From the NCBI GenBank assembly GCA_021371965.1, contig JAJFVE010000130.1:1-36092 (forward strand): 36,092 bases of DNA, written 5' to 3'. The stretch comes from Planctomycetaceae bacterium (GTDB taxonomy: Bacteria > Planctomycetota > Phycisphaerae > SM23-33). A model generated the notes under the pieces. That model did no database searches. It was not told where the DNA came from and was given only the letters and a program-made list of their open reading frames with translations. The translations under genes were made by a program, and so were the position numbers. This document shows positions 7,169-14,838 of the stretch, piece by piece; positions within the stretch are counted from its first letter, which is position 1; each line of letters begins with the position of its first letter.

Positions 7169-9922
7169 CTACCGCTTGGGAATCATTCCTACTGATCCCT
7201 GCACGGGGTAAGGACACGTGCAACCGCTGGACGCCTCGGGCATCAGCACCATGCCGCCGGCGGGGATGATGTTGATCCAGCAGCCCGGGCGCGTCGCCGT
7301 GGTCAGGTGCTCGCTGGCCGGCGTCGAGAGGTCCGTCATCTGCGGGTACCCGCCGCGATTGAACACCTGCTTGGCCGAAGCGGAAACCGCTCCGCAGCCG
7401 CCGCCGTTGCGCCCCCACTGCCAGTTGGGCACGGCCTTGCCCGTCTTGAGCTCGTACTGCACCGCGGGGATGAACAGCCGCTCGCCGACGATGACCGCGC
7501 GGTAAGCGTTTTCGCCGTGGCTGCCGTCGGCGGCCTTGGCGCCCGGGCCGGTGTGCTCCATCTTCCACAGCCGATTGCCGCTGGCGGCGTCGAAGGCCTG
7601 CAGGTCGTACTTCAGCATCCCGCGCTTGCCGCCGGCGACGGTGCGCGAGTCGGTGGTGACGACCACGCCCCCGGCGACGCTGAGGAACAGCATGTGCTGG
7701 GCGGCTTCGAGGTCGGCCTTCTGGCGGTAGACCACCTTGCCGTCGCGCACATCCAGCGCCACCAACACGCCCCCGCCGCTCATCAGCACGGGCAGGGGCA
7801 CGCGGCCGGCCGCGTCTTCGCGCGACTTGGGATTCGTGCTCTCGATGAAGTACATCCGCCCATCCGCCACGGCGATGGTCGAGTTGACGATCATGCCCTC
7901 CTGCGGGCGGTAGGTCCACAGGCGCGTGCCGCTATGGCGATCGACGGCGAAGACGTTCTCGCTGCAGACCATGGGCGAGAGCGGGTTATACGAAAACTGC
8001 CAGGTGCTCTGGCCGATCTCGCGCCGATGCGCCCCGGGGCGGCACAGGCTGCCAAAGAGGGCGTCGCCCACGGTGGCCACATAGCCCCACTCGCAGGCCT
8101 TGCCGCCGATGTCGGCGTTGACGGTCAACTTTTTCTGGCCCGTCCGCACGTCGTAGGCCTCACACGCCCCGCCGGCGGCGATATAGAGCAGGTCTTCCGC
8201 CACGGCCATATTGCCGCAGGCTTTGCTGGTGTCCAGGCGCACGGAATTGGGCAGGGCGTGTTCCCAGAGCATCGCGCCGTTGTACGAGTCGACGCAGGCC
8301 AGGTAGTCGTAGCCGCTGACGAACAGCCGTCCGTCGCGATACAGCGGGGCGGCGGCGCGGTTGTGCCGGTCGGCCATCGTCCGCGGACCCGGCAGGCCAA
8401 ACCACTGGACCGTCATGCCCGCCCCGACCAGCGTCTCGCCGCTGCAGGTGCTGTTGCCCGCGTCGGCGTAGCAGTGCGTCCATTGGCCCGCGCCTTCCAG
8501 CGGGCCGCGAATGACGGCTTTGCCCGCCTCGGTCACCGTCACGCCGCCGCAGGGGCGGGTGACGCGCTGCGCCTCGGCCTGGAAAGCCGCCGGCGCGTTG
8601 AGCACGAGATTGAAAAGGTAGTCGCTGTAGGGCAGCGCGTCGGCCTTGGCCTCATGCACGCTCACGCGGCCGCTCATGCCGCGGGCGTCCACAACCTTTC
8701 TCGCCGCGGCGGCGGCCGGGGCATCGGCGGCGGTCATCACCACCTGCATCTTCGACTGTCGCGCGACTTCGCACGCCAGTTCGGCCGGCCCGCCGATCAC
8801 CAGCGCGTAGCCTTTGTCGGTCTGGGCCTTGGCCAGGGCGTCCTTGGCGAGGGCGGCGAACTTCTCGTCAGACGCGGCAGCCTTGGGCGCCGCGGCCTGG
8901 ACTACCGTGCCCGCGCCGCTGCCGGGGGCGAAGCAGTAGATCTTGCCTGCATCGGTGCTGACCAGGAGCTTGCCGCCAGCCACCGCCAGCGACCAGGCTT
9001 TGCCCTCGACCTTGAGCGTCCAGATCTTGTTCTTTGCCTTGAAGGCCGCCACCTCGCCGTCGCCGCCGGCGATGCGGATTTCGTCGGTGCCGATGAAGCA
9101 GTACGGATATGCCGCCGCACAGGGCTCGTGCTTGAGGATCGAACCGGCCGCCGGCGTGGCGACCGTGTCGACCGCGCCGCCGGCCGTGCGACCCGCCGGG
9201 GCGAACACCTGCGTCCCCTGCAGGCGCAGATATCCCTGGGCCGCCACCGCGACGGACTTCGAGGAGAGCTTCTTGCCGCTGGCGATGTCCGCCGTCACCA
9301 CATAAACGCCGCCGCCCTGGTTGGGAAAGAGCCCCGCGCAGAAATACGCCACGTTGCCGCTGACGAGCACGCTGGTGCGCACCGGCCAGAGACTGATGAT
9401 GCGCCCGTTGCCGGCGATGCGCCGGTCCTGGTCGGTCGCGCGGAGCTTCCAGATCAGCGTTCCATCGGCGGCCTTGAGTGCGTACGCGCAGCCGTCGTCG
9501 CTGGCGAAGAGCACCTTGTCGCCAACGACCGTCGGCGCCAGGCGCACGGGGCCTTCCGTGGCGAACGCCCACAACTCTTTGCCGGTGGCGGCGTCGAGGC
9601 AGCGGACGTTGTCGTCGGCCGATGAGCCGAAGAACACGCGCCCGCCGGCGGAGACCACCTGGAACGCGCGGTCGTACGGACAGTCGGGGGCGAGGTTCTT
9701 CTTGGAATGAAAGACGTCATCCTTGGCCGGGTCCGGCCAGGCCGGCGCGGGGGGCATCGCGGCGGTGTACACCCACTGCAGGGCAAGGGGCCCGGGAAGC
9801 TTGTCGGTCGATTCGCCCGTTCGGGCGGCATCGTGCATGTACGTGGGCCAATCCTCAGCCTGCAGAGGCAGGGCGTTTACAAGCAGAGCGACCAGCACCG
9901 CGGGCAAGAACTTCTGAACCAT
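7169..9922 (-). CDS. Exported PQQ-like beta-propeller protein with degenerate methyltransferase-like insert
   Basis: 917 residues. Signal peptide MVQKFLPAVLVALLVNALPL, mature start about AEDWPTYMHDAARTG. Propeller blades carry the PQQ-repeat pattern (VRCLDAATGKELWAF, AYALKAADGTLIWKL, ACVDSYNGAMLWEH, VFAVDRHSGTRLWTY, LQAFDAASGNRLWKM). Residues about 371-470 interrupt the propeller with a Rossmann methyltransferase-like segment (GYALVIGG...MQVVMTAAD...ADALPYSDYLFNLVLN...RPCGGVTV); the glycine loop seen in its two paralogues (GxGSGR) is here GGPAEL, so SAM binding is doubtful. The C-terminus ends with PGCWIN...SGCTCPYPVQGSVGM, a Cys motif shared with the paralogues; the malectin-like domain of the paralogues is absent. 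ATG 9922 has AGGA 8 bases upstream. It is convergent with the beta-helix gene. The true ligand is unknown; PQQ binding itself is not shown. Confidence 0.87.
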   Translation of the reverse strand: MVQKFLPAVLVALLVNALPLQAEDWPTYMHDAARTGESTDKLPGPLALQWVYTAAMPPAPAWPDPAKDDVFHSKKNLAPDCPYDRAFQVVSAGGRVFFGSSADDNVRCLDAATGKELWAFATEGPVRLAPTVVGDKVLFASDDGCAYALKAADGTLIWKLRATDQDRRIAGNGRIISLWPVRTSVLVSGNVAYFCAGLFPNQGGGVYVVTADIASGKKLSSKSVAVAAQGYLRLQGTQVFAPAGRTAGGAVDTVATPAAGSILKHEPCAAAYPYCFIGTDEIRIAGGDGEVAAFKAKNKIWTLKVEGKAWSLAVAGGKLLVSTDAGKIYCFAPGSGAGTVVQAAAPKAAASDEKFAALAKDALAKAQTDKGYALVIGGPAELACEVARQSKMQVVMTAADAPAAAAARKVVDARGMSGRVSVHEAKADALPYSDYLFNLVLNAPAAFQAEAQRVTRPCGGVTVTEAGKAVIRGPLEGAGQWTHCYADAGNSTCSGETLVGAGMTVQWFGLPGPRTMADRHNRAAAPLYRDGRLFVSGYDYLACVDSYNGAMLWEHALPNSVRLDTSKACGNMAVAEDLLYIAAGGACEAYDVRTGQKKLTVNADIGGKACEWGYVATVGDALFGSLCRPGAHRREIGQSTWQFSYNPLSPMVCSENVFAVDRHSGTRLWTYRPQEGMIVNSTIAVADGRMYFIESTNPKSREDAAGRVPLPVLMSGGGVLVALDVRDGKVVYRQKADLEAAQHMLFLSVAGGVVVTTDSRTVAGGKRGMLKYDLQAFDAASGNRLWKMEHTGPGAKAADGSHGENAYRAVIVGERLFIPAVQYELKTGKAVPNWQWGRNGGGCGAVSASAKQVFNRGGYPQMTDLSTPASEHLTTATRPGCWINIIPAGGMVLMPEASSGCTCPYPVQGSVGMIPKR

Positions 9923-9951
9923 CTCCAGTCCTTTCGAAAAGCCCCCCAGCG

Positions 9952-9957
9952 ATTATA
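9952..9957 (-). promoter_or_regulatory. Possible -10 box for the PQQ-like gene at 9922
   Basis: A perfect TATAAT on the minus strand lies 29 bases before the start codon at 9922. No good -35 hexamer is found at 16-18 bases, so this is a partial promoter match only. Confidence 0.3.
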
Positions 9958-10104
9958 CAGGTATTGAACCACAGACGACATGGCAGCGACCGCGGAGGTT
10001 TGGGCGCGGACTATCTGCGTTACTGTTCCTGTTCTTTGTTGTTTAATTGTTTTGTCGTTTGTTTCGGATTTGTCTTTTCGTATTTCGAATTTGCTGGAGC
10101 AGAT

Positions 10105-12093
10105 ATGTCCCCCCTGAATCTCTATGTCTCGCCGACGGGCAGCGACCGCAACTGCGGCAGCGAAGCCGAACCTTTCCGCACGCCCGAGGCCGCCCGCGAC
10201 GCCCTGCGCAGGAAGAAGAACCGCGCTGGTGCGGTGGTGTATCTGCGCGGGGGCATCTATGAGCTCAACAAAAGCTTCACGCTCGACCGCCGCGACGGCG
10301 GCAGCGCCAAATCGCCCATCACGTGGCGGTCGTACCCCGGCGAGCAGGCGCGATTCGTCGGCGGGCGAAAGCTGCCCGGCGACATGTTCAAGCCGGTTAC
10401 CAGCAAGGCGATTCTCTCGCGCATCATCAGCAAGGCCGCCCGCCGCAAGGTCGTGCAGATCGACCTGCGCAAGTGCGGCATTACGGACTTCGGCGAGTTA
10501 GCAGTGCGGGGCTTCGGCGGCGGCTGCAAGGCGGCGCACCTGGAGCTGTTCTTCAACGGCCTGCCCATGCAGCTCGCGCGCTATCCCAACGACGGCTACC
10601 TGCGGATCTCCGGCGTCGAGTCCAAAACCACCTTCAAGACCCGAGGCCGCCGCATGGCGCTGTGGTCCAAGGCCGAAGACCTCTGGCTGCACGGCAACTG
10701 GGACTACATCTGGGCCGACCTGTACGTGCCGGTGGCTGGCCTCGATGCAAAGAAGCGCACGATCACCGTCGCCCGCGAGCAGGAGATGAAGAAAGGCCGC
10801 CCGTTTTACGCCGTCAACCTGCTCGAAGAGATCGACGCCCCCGGCGAGTGGTACCTCGACCGCAAGAGCGGCCTGCTGTACTTCTGGCCGCCTGCTGACC
10901 CGCGCAAGGCGGATGTTGTCGTTTCGGTGCTGAAGGAGGAACTGCTGCGCGTCGAGGGCGCGGCGCACCTGCGATTTGAGGACCTGACCTTCGAGGTCGG
11001 CCGGGCGAACCTGGTCAGGGTGCAAAAGGGCGACGACGTGGTCTTCACCCGCTGCACGATCAAGAACGCCGGCATCGAGGGCGGGTCGATCCACGGCCGC
11101 GGCTGCGGGCTGACCGAGTGCGAAGTCGCCTGGTGCGGTAACGCGGGCATTTCGCTGCACGGCGGCGACCGGCCCAAGCTCATCCGCGGCGACAACTTCG
11201 TGACCCACTGCCGCATGCACCACTTCGGGCGCTGGTGCAAGACGTACACGCCTGCCGTGGCGTTCGAGGGCGTCGGGCATACCGTCGCGCACAACGAGTT
11301 CAGCGAAGGCCCGCACGCGGCGGTGCTGTTCGGCGGCAACGACCACCGCGTCGAGTACAACCACATTCATCACGTGGGGCAGTACGCCAGCAACGGCGGG
11401 GCGATCTACATCGGCCTGGGCTGGGACCAGCGGGGCAACCTGATCCGCTACAACTACCTGCACGACCTGAAGGGGCGCATCCCCGGCGGCGAGTACGGGA
11501 TCATGGCGATTTATCTCGACGACTGCAACAGCGGCAACACGGTGCATGGCAATATCGTCTCCGACGTGGTGGGCTTCGGCCTGCTGATGGGCGGCGGGCG
11601 CGACAACATCATCACAAACAACATCTTCGTGCGCTGCGGCGAGGCGTTCGGGGCCGACAGCCGCGGCATCGAGCGCATCATCGACGAGACCAACAGCCAC
11701 TGGAACCTGCTGCGGTGGATGAAGGGCAACGGCATCAACCACAAGACCGAACCGTGGGCGAGCGCGTATCCCAAGCTGGCGCGCATCCCGGATTCGTGGG
11801 AAGAGATCCAGAAAGGCCGCTGGCGCTACCCCGAGGGCTGCGTGTTCTCGCGGAACCTCGGCTGGGACAACAAGAAATTCATCCACACCGAGAACAGCGG
11901 CGGTGACGGCACGCTCAAGGCCTTCGCCCAGGTCAAGGACAACGTCGAGAACGCCGACCCCTGCTTCGTCGATCAAAGCGGCGGCAACGTCTCCCTGCGC
12001 GACGACAGCCCGGCGTGGAAGATCAACGGCTTCCAGCGGATCCCGGTGGAGAAAATCGGCCCTCAGCCCGGAAAAGAACCGCGCCTGGAGTGA
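10105..12093 (+). CDS. Right-handed beta-helix protein, GH141-like, start uncertain
   Basis: 662 residues from ATG 10105, which has GGAG at 10096-10099. The N-terminus LYVSPTGSDRNCGSEAEPF...PEAARDALRRKK matches the mature start of the paralogue at 4898. Then VVYLRGGIYEL, DGGSAKSPITWRSYPGEQARFVGG, an LELFFNGLPMQLARYPNDGYL segment typical of GH141-like proteins, and beta-helix coils with CxMHHFGRW, YNHIHHVGQY, YNYLHDLKG and TNNIFVRCG. The tail is GGNVSLRDDSPAWKINGF. No signal peptide follows ATG 10105, but the codons just upstream read in frame as a hydrophobic stretch ending FAGAD, with TTG codons at 10036 and 10039 as possible starts. Either the protein is cytoplasmic or the export signal begins at a non-ATG codon. 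The 3' end of this gene is duplicated at 13304. Confidence 0.82.
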   Translation: MSPLNLYVSPTGSDRNCGSEAEPFRTPEAARDALRRKKNRAGAVVYLRGGIYELNKSFTLDRRDGGSAKSPITWRSYPGEQARFVGGRKLPGDMFKPVTSKAILSRIISKAARRKVVQIDLRKCGITDFGELAVRGFGGGCKAAHLELFFNGLPMQLARYPNDGYLRISGVESKTTFKTRGRRMALWSKAEDLWLHGNWDYIWADLYVPVAGLDAKKRTITVAREQEMKKGRPFYAVNLLEEIDAPGEWYLDRKSGLLYFWPPADPRKADVVVSVLKEELLRVEGAAHLRFEDLTFEVGRANLVRVQKGDDVVFTRCTIKNAGIEGGSIHGRGCGLTECEVAWCGNAGISLHGGDRPKLIRGDNFVTHCRMHHFGRWCKTYTPAVAFEGVGHTVAHNEFSEGPHAAVLFGGNDHRVEYNHIHHVGQYASNGGAIYIGLGWDQRGNLIRYNYLHDLKGRIPGGEYGIMAIYLDDCNSGNTVHGNIVSDVVGFGLLMGGGRDNIITNNIFVRCGEAFGADSRGIERIIDETNSHWNLLRWMKGNGINHKTEPWASAYPKLARIPDSWEEIQKGRWRYPEGCVFSRNLGWDNKKFIHTENSGGDGTLKAFAQVKDNVENADPCFVDQSGGNVSLRDDSPAWKINGFQRIPVEKIGPQPGKEPRLE

Positions 12094-12163
12094 AATCAGC
12101 GGCCGAGCCCGCCACGGCGGGTCTTCGACTTAATTGTGGGACCTGTTTCCCATGGGAGTTCCT

Positions 12164-12496
12164 ATGAAAGTCAAGCTTCGGCCACCTATGGACAATCTTG
12201 AGAATGTTCCTCGAGGTGTCAGGCCCGGCTATGAGTACTTGGTTTTAGGAATTGAGGCTGATGACTATAGACTCCTGAATGATGAGGCAGAGCCGGTCCT
12301 GTATGATCTGACACTATTTGATATTGTCGATGACCAAGAACCCTCTAATTGGATTCATCATGTCGGTCCTGACGGTGAACACTACGCCTACCCCCCAGAA
12401 TTGAACGCCCGTGGTTTTTTTGAGGATTATCATGATGGGGTTCCAGCTTCGGTGGAGACTTTCAGGCGGTTTCTTTCGTCCCTAAACGACAAATAG
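12164..12496 (+). CDS. Small acidic hypothetical protein, immunity-like size
   Basis: 110 residues. ATG 12164 is chosen because GGGAG lies 5 bases upstream; in-frame ATGs at 12134 and 12152 lack this. No signal or membrane segment. The core reads as a compact beta-rich domain: YEYLVLGIEADDYRLLNDE, VLYDLTLFDIVDD, SNWIHHVGPDGEHYAYPPEL, GFFEDYHDG. I recall short stand-alone proteins with this 'VLGIEA...RLLND.GEPVLYD...F.IVD' pattern in several bacterial groups, always as unknowns, but I cannot name the family. It is AT-richer than the beta-helix gene that ends 70 bp upstream and is transcribed in the same direction. Confidence 0.75.
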   Translation: MKVKLRPPMDNLENVPRGVRPGYEYLVLGIEADDYRLLNDEAEPVLYDLTLFDIVDDQEPSNWIHHVGPDGEHYAYPPELNARGFFEDYHDGVPASVETFRRFLSSLNDK

Positions 12497-12505
12497 TATG
12501 GTCAT

Positions 12506-12520
12506 TGGGGACTGACCCCA
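12506..12520 (+). terminator. Weak hairpin after small gene, terminator or repeat
   Basis: TGGGG-ACTGA-CCCCA forms a 5-bp stem followed by an A/T-rich stretch without a clean T-run. It lies 10 bases after the stop codon of the 110-residue gene. It may be a weak terminator or a degenerate dispersed repeat. Confidence 0.25.
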
Positions 12521-12589
12521 TAAAATTATGCTTTTGACAGAATGCGCGGGCGGGGATAGCGTCTTGTTTATGGTCTGCCGAGTCCCAGT

Positions 12590-13135
12590 ATGAACGGATC
12601 TATAAATATCCAGTTTCACATGCTGCTCGACGAAATGATCGATTTTGTTGCTGCAGTGAGTAAGGAGTACTCATTATCCGTTGACTTGGAGCGGTGGGGA
12701 CCATCTCAGGCCAATCGTGAAGTCTCTCCAGAAGAGGACCTGGTCGTCGCGGCGCGGGATTTCGGGCATATAGATAGAATCTGGCTGCTATACCGCTCGG
12801 CTCGGATGCGAAAGCCTGAACGGTTCATGCTGAACGTTGGGACATTCAGAGGGAAGGAATTGAGTCAAGCTCAGTTGGGTGCTGGGACAGACAAGAAAGG
12901 TGCTTTCGAGATACTAAAGAGAATAGCTGCAGAATTACGACGGCGCACAACGGCAGGCGTCTGGGTGGTTTCACCGACTGGCCATGCTGGTTTCACAAAG
13001 GCATTTCGGATCTCACCTGGTGCCGCTGCCGCGTCACGCGCCGGCCAGATTGAGCTTAAGAACATAGCATTTGGACAACTCATGACCGTTGATCCGCCGA
13101 CGGAATTAGATTTAGAGAATGCCGCTATCAGGTGA
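12590..13135 (+). CDS. Hypothetical protein in low-GC island
   Basis: 181 residues, not recognised, soluble, no signal peptide. The sequence suggests an alpha/beta domain: helix LLDEMIDFVAAVSKEY, strand SVDLERWG, acidic loop SPEEDLVVAARDFGHIDRIWLLYRSA, FMLNVGTFRGKEL, helix AFEILKRIAAELRRR, strand GVWVVSPTG, then a C-terminal segment ending DPPTELDLENAAIR. No strong ribosome binding site precedes ATG 12590; the next in-frame ATG (12620) is no better. AT-rich relative to the flanks. It lies 93 bp after the 110-residue gene in the same direction and is followed at once by transposase-related debris, so it was probably brought in with the rest of the island. Confidence 0.65.
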   Translation: MNGSINIQFHMLLDEMIDFVAAVSKEYSLSVDLERWGPSQANREVSPEEDLVVAARDFGHIDRIWLLYRSARMRKPERFMLNVGTFRGKELSQAQLGAGTDKKGAFEILKRIAAELRRRTTAGVWVVSPTGHAGFTKAFRISPGAAAASRAGQIELKNIAFGQLMTVDPPTELDLENAAIR

Positions 13136-13304
13136 CACCATACATGTTTTGTGCTTGTGGGCACCTCTGGCAGGCGCGGTTGGCGTCATTCGTGTTATCC
13201 GGGGACACCTTACAGGTTCTGTGCTTGTAATGGGCGCGACTGCGGGTTAGGAGGCGGCATGGGCAGATGCGCGAGTTGTCATTCCGGAGTTGCCACAACG
13301 CAGG
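13134..13304 (+). mobile_element. Remnant of REP-associated (Y1) tyrosine transposase, 5' end only
   Basis: Bases 13263-13304 read ADARVVIPELPQRR in one frame. This resembles the conserved N-terminus of REP-associated tyrosine transposases (ARVVxPGxPHHVTQRG), and the match is lost after about 12 residues. The usual ATG is displaced by a one-base shift at 13260-13264. Upstream are two 25-bp direct repeats with three mismatches (13134-13158 and 13204-13228, GACACCxTACAxGTTxTGTG core), consistent with the repeat leader of such elements. Nothing downstream encodes the catalytic HUH or Tyr motifs, so the element is dead. The family call rests on memory of the motif. Confidence 0.5.
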
Positions 13305-13417
13305 GCGGCAACGTCGCCCTGCGCGACGACAGCCCGGCGTGGAAGATCAAAGGCTTCAAGCGAATCCCGGTCGAGAAAATCGGCCCGCAGTCTGGAAAAC
13401 AACCGCGCGTCGGGTAA
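13304..13417 (+). pseudogene. Duplicated 3' end of the beta-helix gene
   Basis: Codes GGNVALRDDSPAWKIKGF...IPVEKIGPQSGKQPRVG then stop, nearly the same as the last 38 codons of the gene ending at 12093 (GGNVSLRDDSPAWKINGF...IPVEKIGPQPGKEPRLE). The similarity continues for about 18 bases past the stop codon (AxTCAGCGGCC). There is no start or signal of its own, and it abuts the transposase remnant. It is either a leftover of a second beta-helix paralogue or the product of a duplication or insertion event at the 3' end of the gene at 10105. Confidence 0.85.
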
Positions 13418-13429
13418 AGTCAGCGGCCA

Positions 13430-13470
13430 AGCTCTTGTCCGGCATAGCTCGCAGAGCGGAGATGGATGCT
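13430..13470 (+). repeat. Left copy of inverted dispersed repeat flanking small paralogues
   Basis: Begins AGCTCTTGTC and ends GGATGCT. The reverse complement of 14839-14877 begins with the same 10 bases and ends with the same 7, with partial similarity between (GTAGC/ATAGC, GCGxAGxxGGATGCT). The pair brackets the two paralogous genes at 13555 and 14127. Confidence 0.45.
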
Positions 13471-13554
13471 GACGCGGGTATTAGCGGGTCGTCGCTTACG
13501 TCAAAAATATGGCTAGAGGCCAACCGCCGAATCCCTCTATGCGAAGGTTTAGCA

Positions 13555-13971
13555 ATGAATGAGATACTGGCCACCCTTATGCGGTACTTCAGCTTCTTGT
13601 ACGAGGAAGAAGGATTTAGATTCGTTGATTCCAGGGTGTATGACTCTGGCTCTGCGTACGTTGTACTGGCCGGTAAAGGATTATATATACTTTTCAGCGC
13701 GCACCACGACGAATGGGCGATAGATATCTCGAAAAACAATTATGGTGGAGGTGCCGAAGTATATCCTTTGGAGATGATGCGGGCCTGCCTGACAGGCAAT
13801 ACAGACAAACCGACTGGGCCGACATTGGATAAGACCATACCTGGCCTTGCTAAATGGTTTAGGAAGAATGTCGAGAGCGTTTGCGAAGCTCTATCAATAG
13901 CCAGACAAGAACAGACAAGAGCGGCGTTCACTCGCATGAGTGAGATAAACAAGAGGGCAATGGGGCTATGA
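13555..13971 (+). CDS. Hypothetical protein, first of two tandem paralogues
   Basis: 138 residues. ATG 13555 with GAAGG 7 bases upstream; the frame is open further back, but that part runs through the duplicated beta-helix debris. Pattern shared with the next gene: M(N/T)EIL..L..(Y/C)SFLY...GFRFVDS..(Y/F)........(V/I)ILA..G...L.FS...(D/E)E...(D/E), a central acidic part, then a C-terminal helix VESVCEALSIARQEQTRAAF. No signal, no membrane segment, no known catalytic motif. Small, acidic, duplicated and AT-rich, it has the general look of an immunity or anti-phage accessory protein, but no toxin partner is visible. Function unknown. Confidence 0.72.
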   Translation: MNEILATLMRYFSFLYEEEGFRFVDSRVYDSGSAYVVLAGKGLYILFSAHHDEWAIDISKNNYGGGAEVYPLEMMRACLTGNTDKPTGPTLDKTIPGLAKWFRKNVESVCEALSIARQEQTRAAFTRMSEINKRAMGL

Positions 13972-14126
13972 GAAGATTCTGTCCGCTCGCAACAACCCCG
14001 GCGGCCCGCCCCCAAAGAGGCAAAACGAGAAGAGAAATGACTAGTCCAATGTAGTGGTCAGAGCATTGGATCCTATTCGCAGAGCAGATTGGCAACGAAT
14101 CTAGCGCTTAGTGAGAGAGAATAACA

Positions 14127-14546
14127 ATGACCGAGATACTGAAGTTCCTTATAGCATCTTGCAGCTTCCTGTATCAGGACTACGGCTTTAGATTTGTCGA
14201 CTCCAAAACATTCTCCACGAGGGACGCAATGATTATACTAGCCGCGGATGGATACCTCCGTCTGTGTTTCTCTTACGAGCGGGAAGAACTTCTCTTGGAG
14301 GTCCAGCCAGACACTGCAGAAGCTGAAGACACATGGTGGGGGATAAGCCTACTGGAAGAGCTTCTTACAGGGCACGATGTCGCAAGCGGCCTTATGTCAC
14401 ATGAAAAGGCGATATTTCTAAAGAAACACATGCCTGATGTAATGAGACTCTTCGATAAAGAGAGAGTGGCAGGGACTTGCGAAAAGCTAGCTTCATTACG
14501 TGAGCAAAGGAACAAGAAGATGTTTGGAGATGCTTGGTTTCGTTGA
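14127..14546 (+). CDS. Hypothetical protein, second of two tandem paralogues
   Basis: 139 residues. ATG 14127 with a GAGAGAGA purine tract about 8 bases upstream. It aligns with the 13555 gene along its length: MTEILKFL..CSFLYQDYGFRFVDSKTF, MIILAADGYLRLCFSYEREEL, LLEELLTG, then VAGTCEKLASLREQRNKKMF. Identity is clear but low outside the N-terminal 30 residues, so the duplication is old. Spacing to the first copy is 155 bp, with no obvious feature in between. Soluble, no signal peptide. Function unknown. Confidence 0.72.
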   Translation: MTEILKFLIASCSFLYQDYGFRFVDSKTFSTRDAMIILAADGYLRLCFSYEREELLLEVQPDTAEAEDTWWGISLLEELLTGHDVASGLMSHEKAIFLKKHMPDVMRLFDKERVAGTCEKLASLREQRNKKMFGDAWFR

Positions 14547-14585
14547 CAGTCTATCCTGCATAGCACATAGATCTAGGTGCCGCCA

Positions 14586-14804
14586 TCAGGAACCTGCTTT
14601 GGCTACGGCCGTAGCGAAAGTTATCATCACATGATCCCCGCCGCCTTTGGGTTCTCTGTTGGGGATCTCGATGCGGATGGTGCGGGTCTGGCTGGCGGCG
14701 TCGGCTACGGCGGCGATGAAGATGATCTTGGAGTCGACCACGCGGCCGTTGCCGAAGTCGACTTTGGCGGCCGCGCCCGGCTCGAGGTTGGCGGCCTGAT
14801 CGAC
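14586..14804 (-). pseudogene. Fragment of HlyD/RND-type membrane fusion protein gene
   Basis: About 72 codons read VDQAANLEPG, AKVDFGNGRVVDSKIIFIAA, VADAASQTRTIRIEIPN, then VMITF. This is the pattern of the C-terminal beta-barrel of HlyD/AcrA-type periplasmic adaptors (G.v.g.I.fI.p..D..sqT..v+v.vpN). The rest of the roughly 350-450-residue protein and its export partners are absent, so this is a remnant. Its GC content is high, unlike the neighbouring small genes, so it may belong to the older local sequence into which the island was inserted. Confidence 0.65.
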
Positions 14805-14838
14805 CGGCCTAGTTGAACTCGAACTGCAAACCGCGCGG

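Noticed and set aside
7307..9625. Long open frame opposite the first PQQ-like gene (also 16332-18644 and 19358-21211 opposite the others)
   Set aside because: Antisense frames kept open by high GC and codon bias; low-complexity products without signals or motifs.
9478..10104. Long upstream extension of the second beta-helix gene
   Set aside because: It runs antisense to the PQQ-like gene and has no family match; ATG 10105 has a good ribosome binding site. Only the last 20-odd codons are discussed as a possible signal.
12164..14546. Complete contact-dependent or polymorphic toxin system
   Set aside because: The layout is similar, but the beta-helix gene ends with the normal family tail and no toxin domain, secretion partner or known immunity family could be identified.
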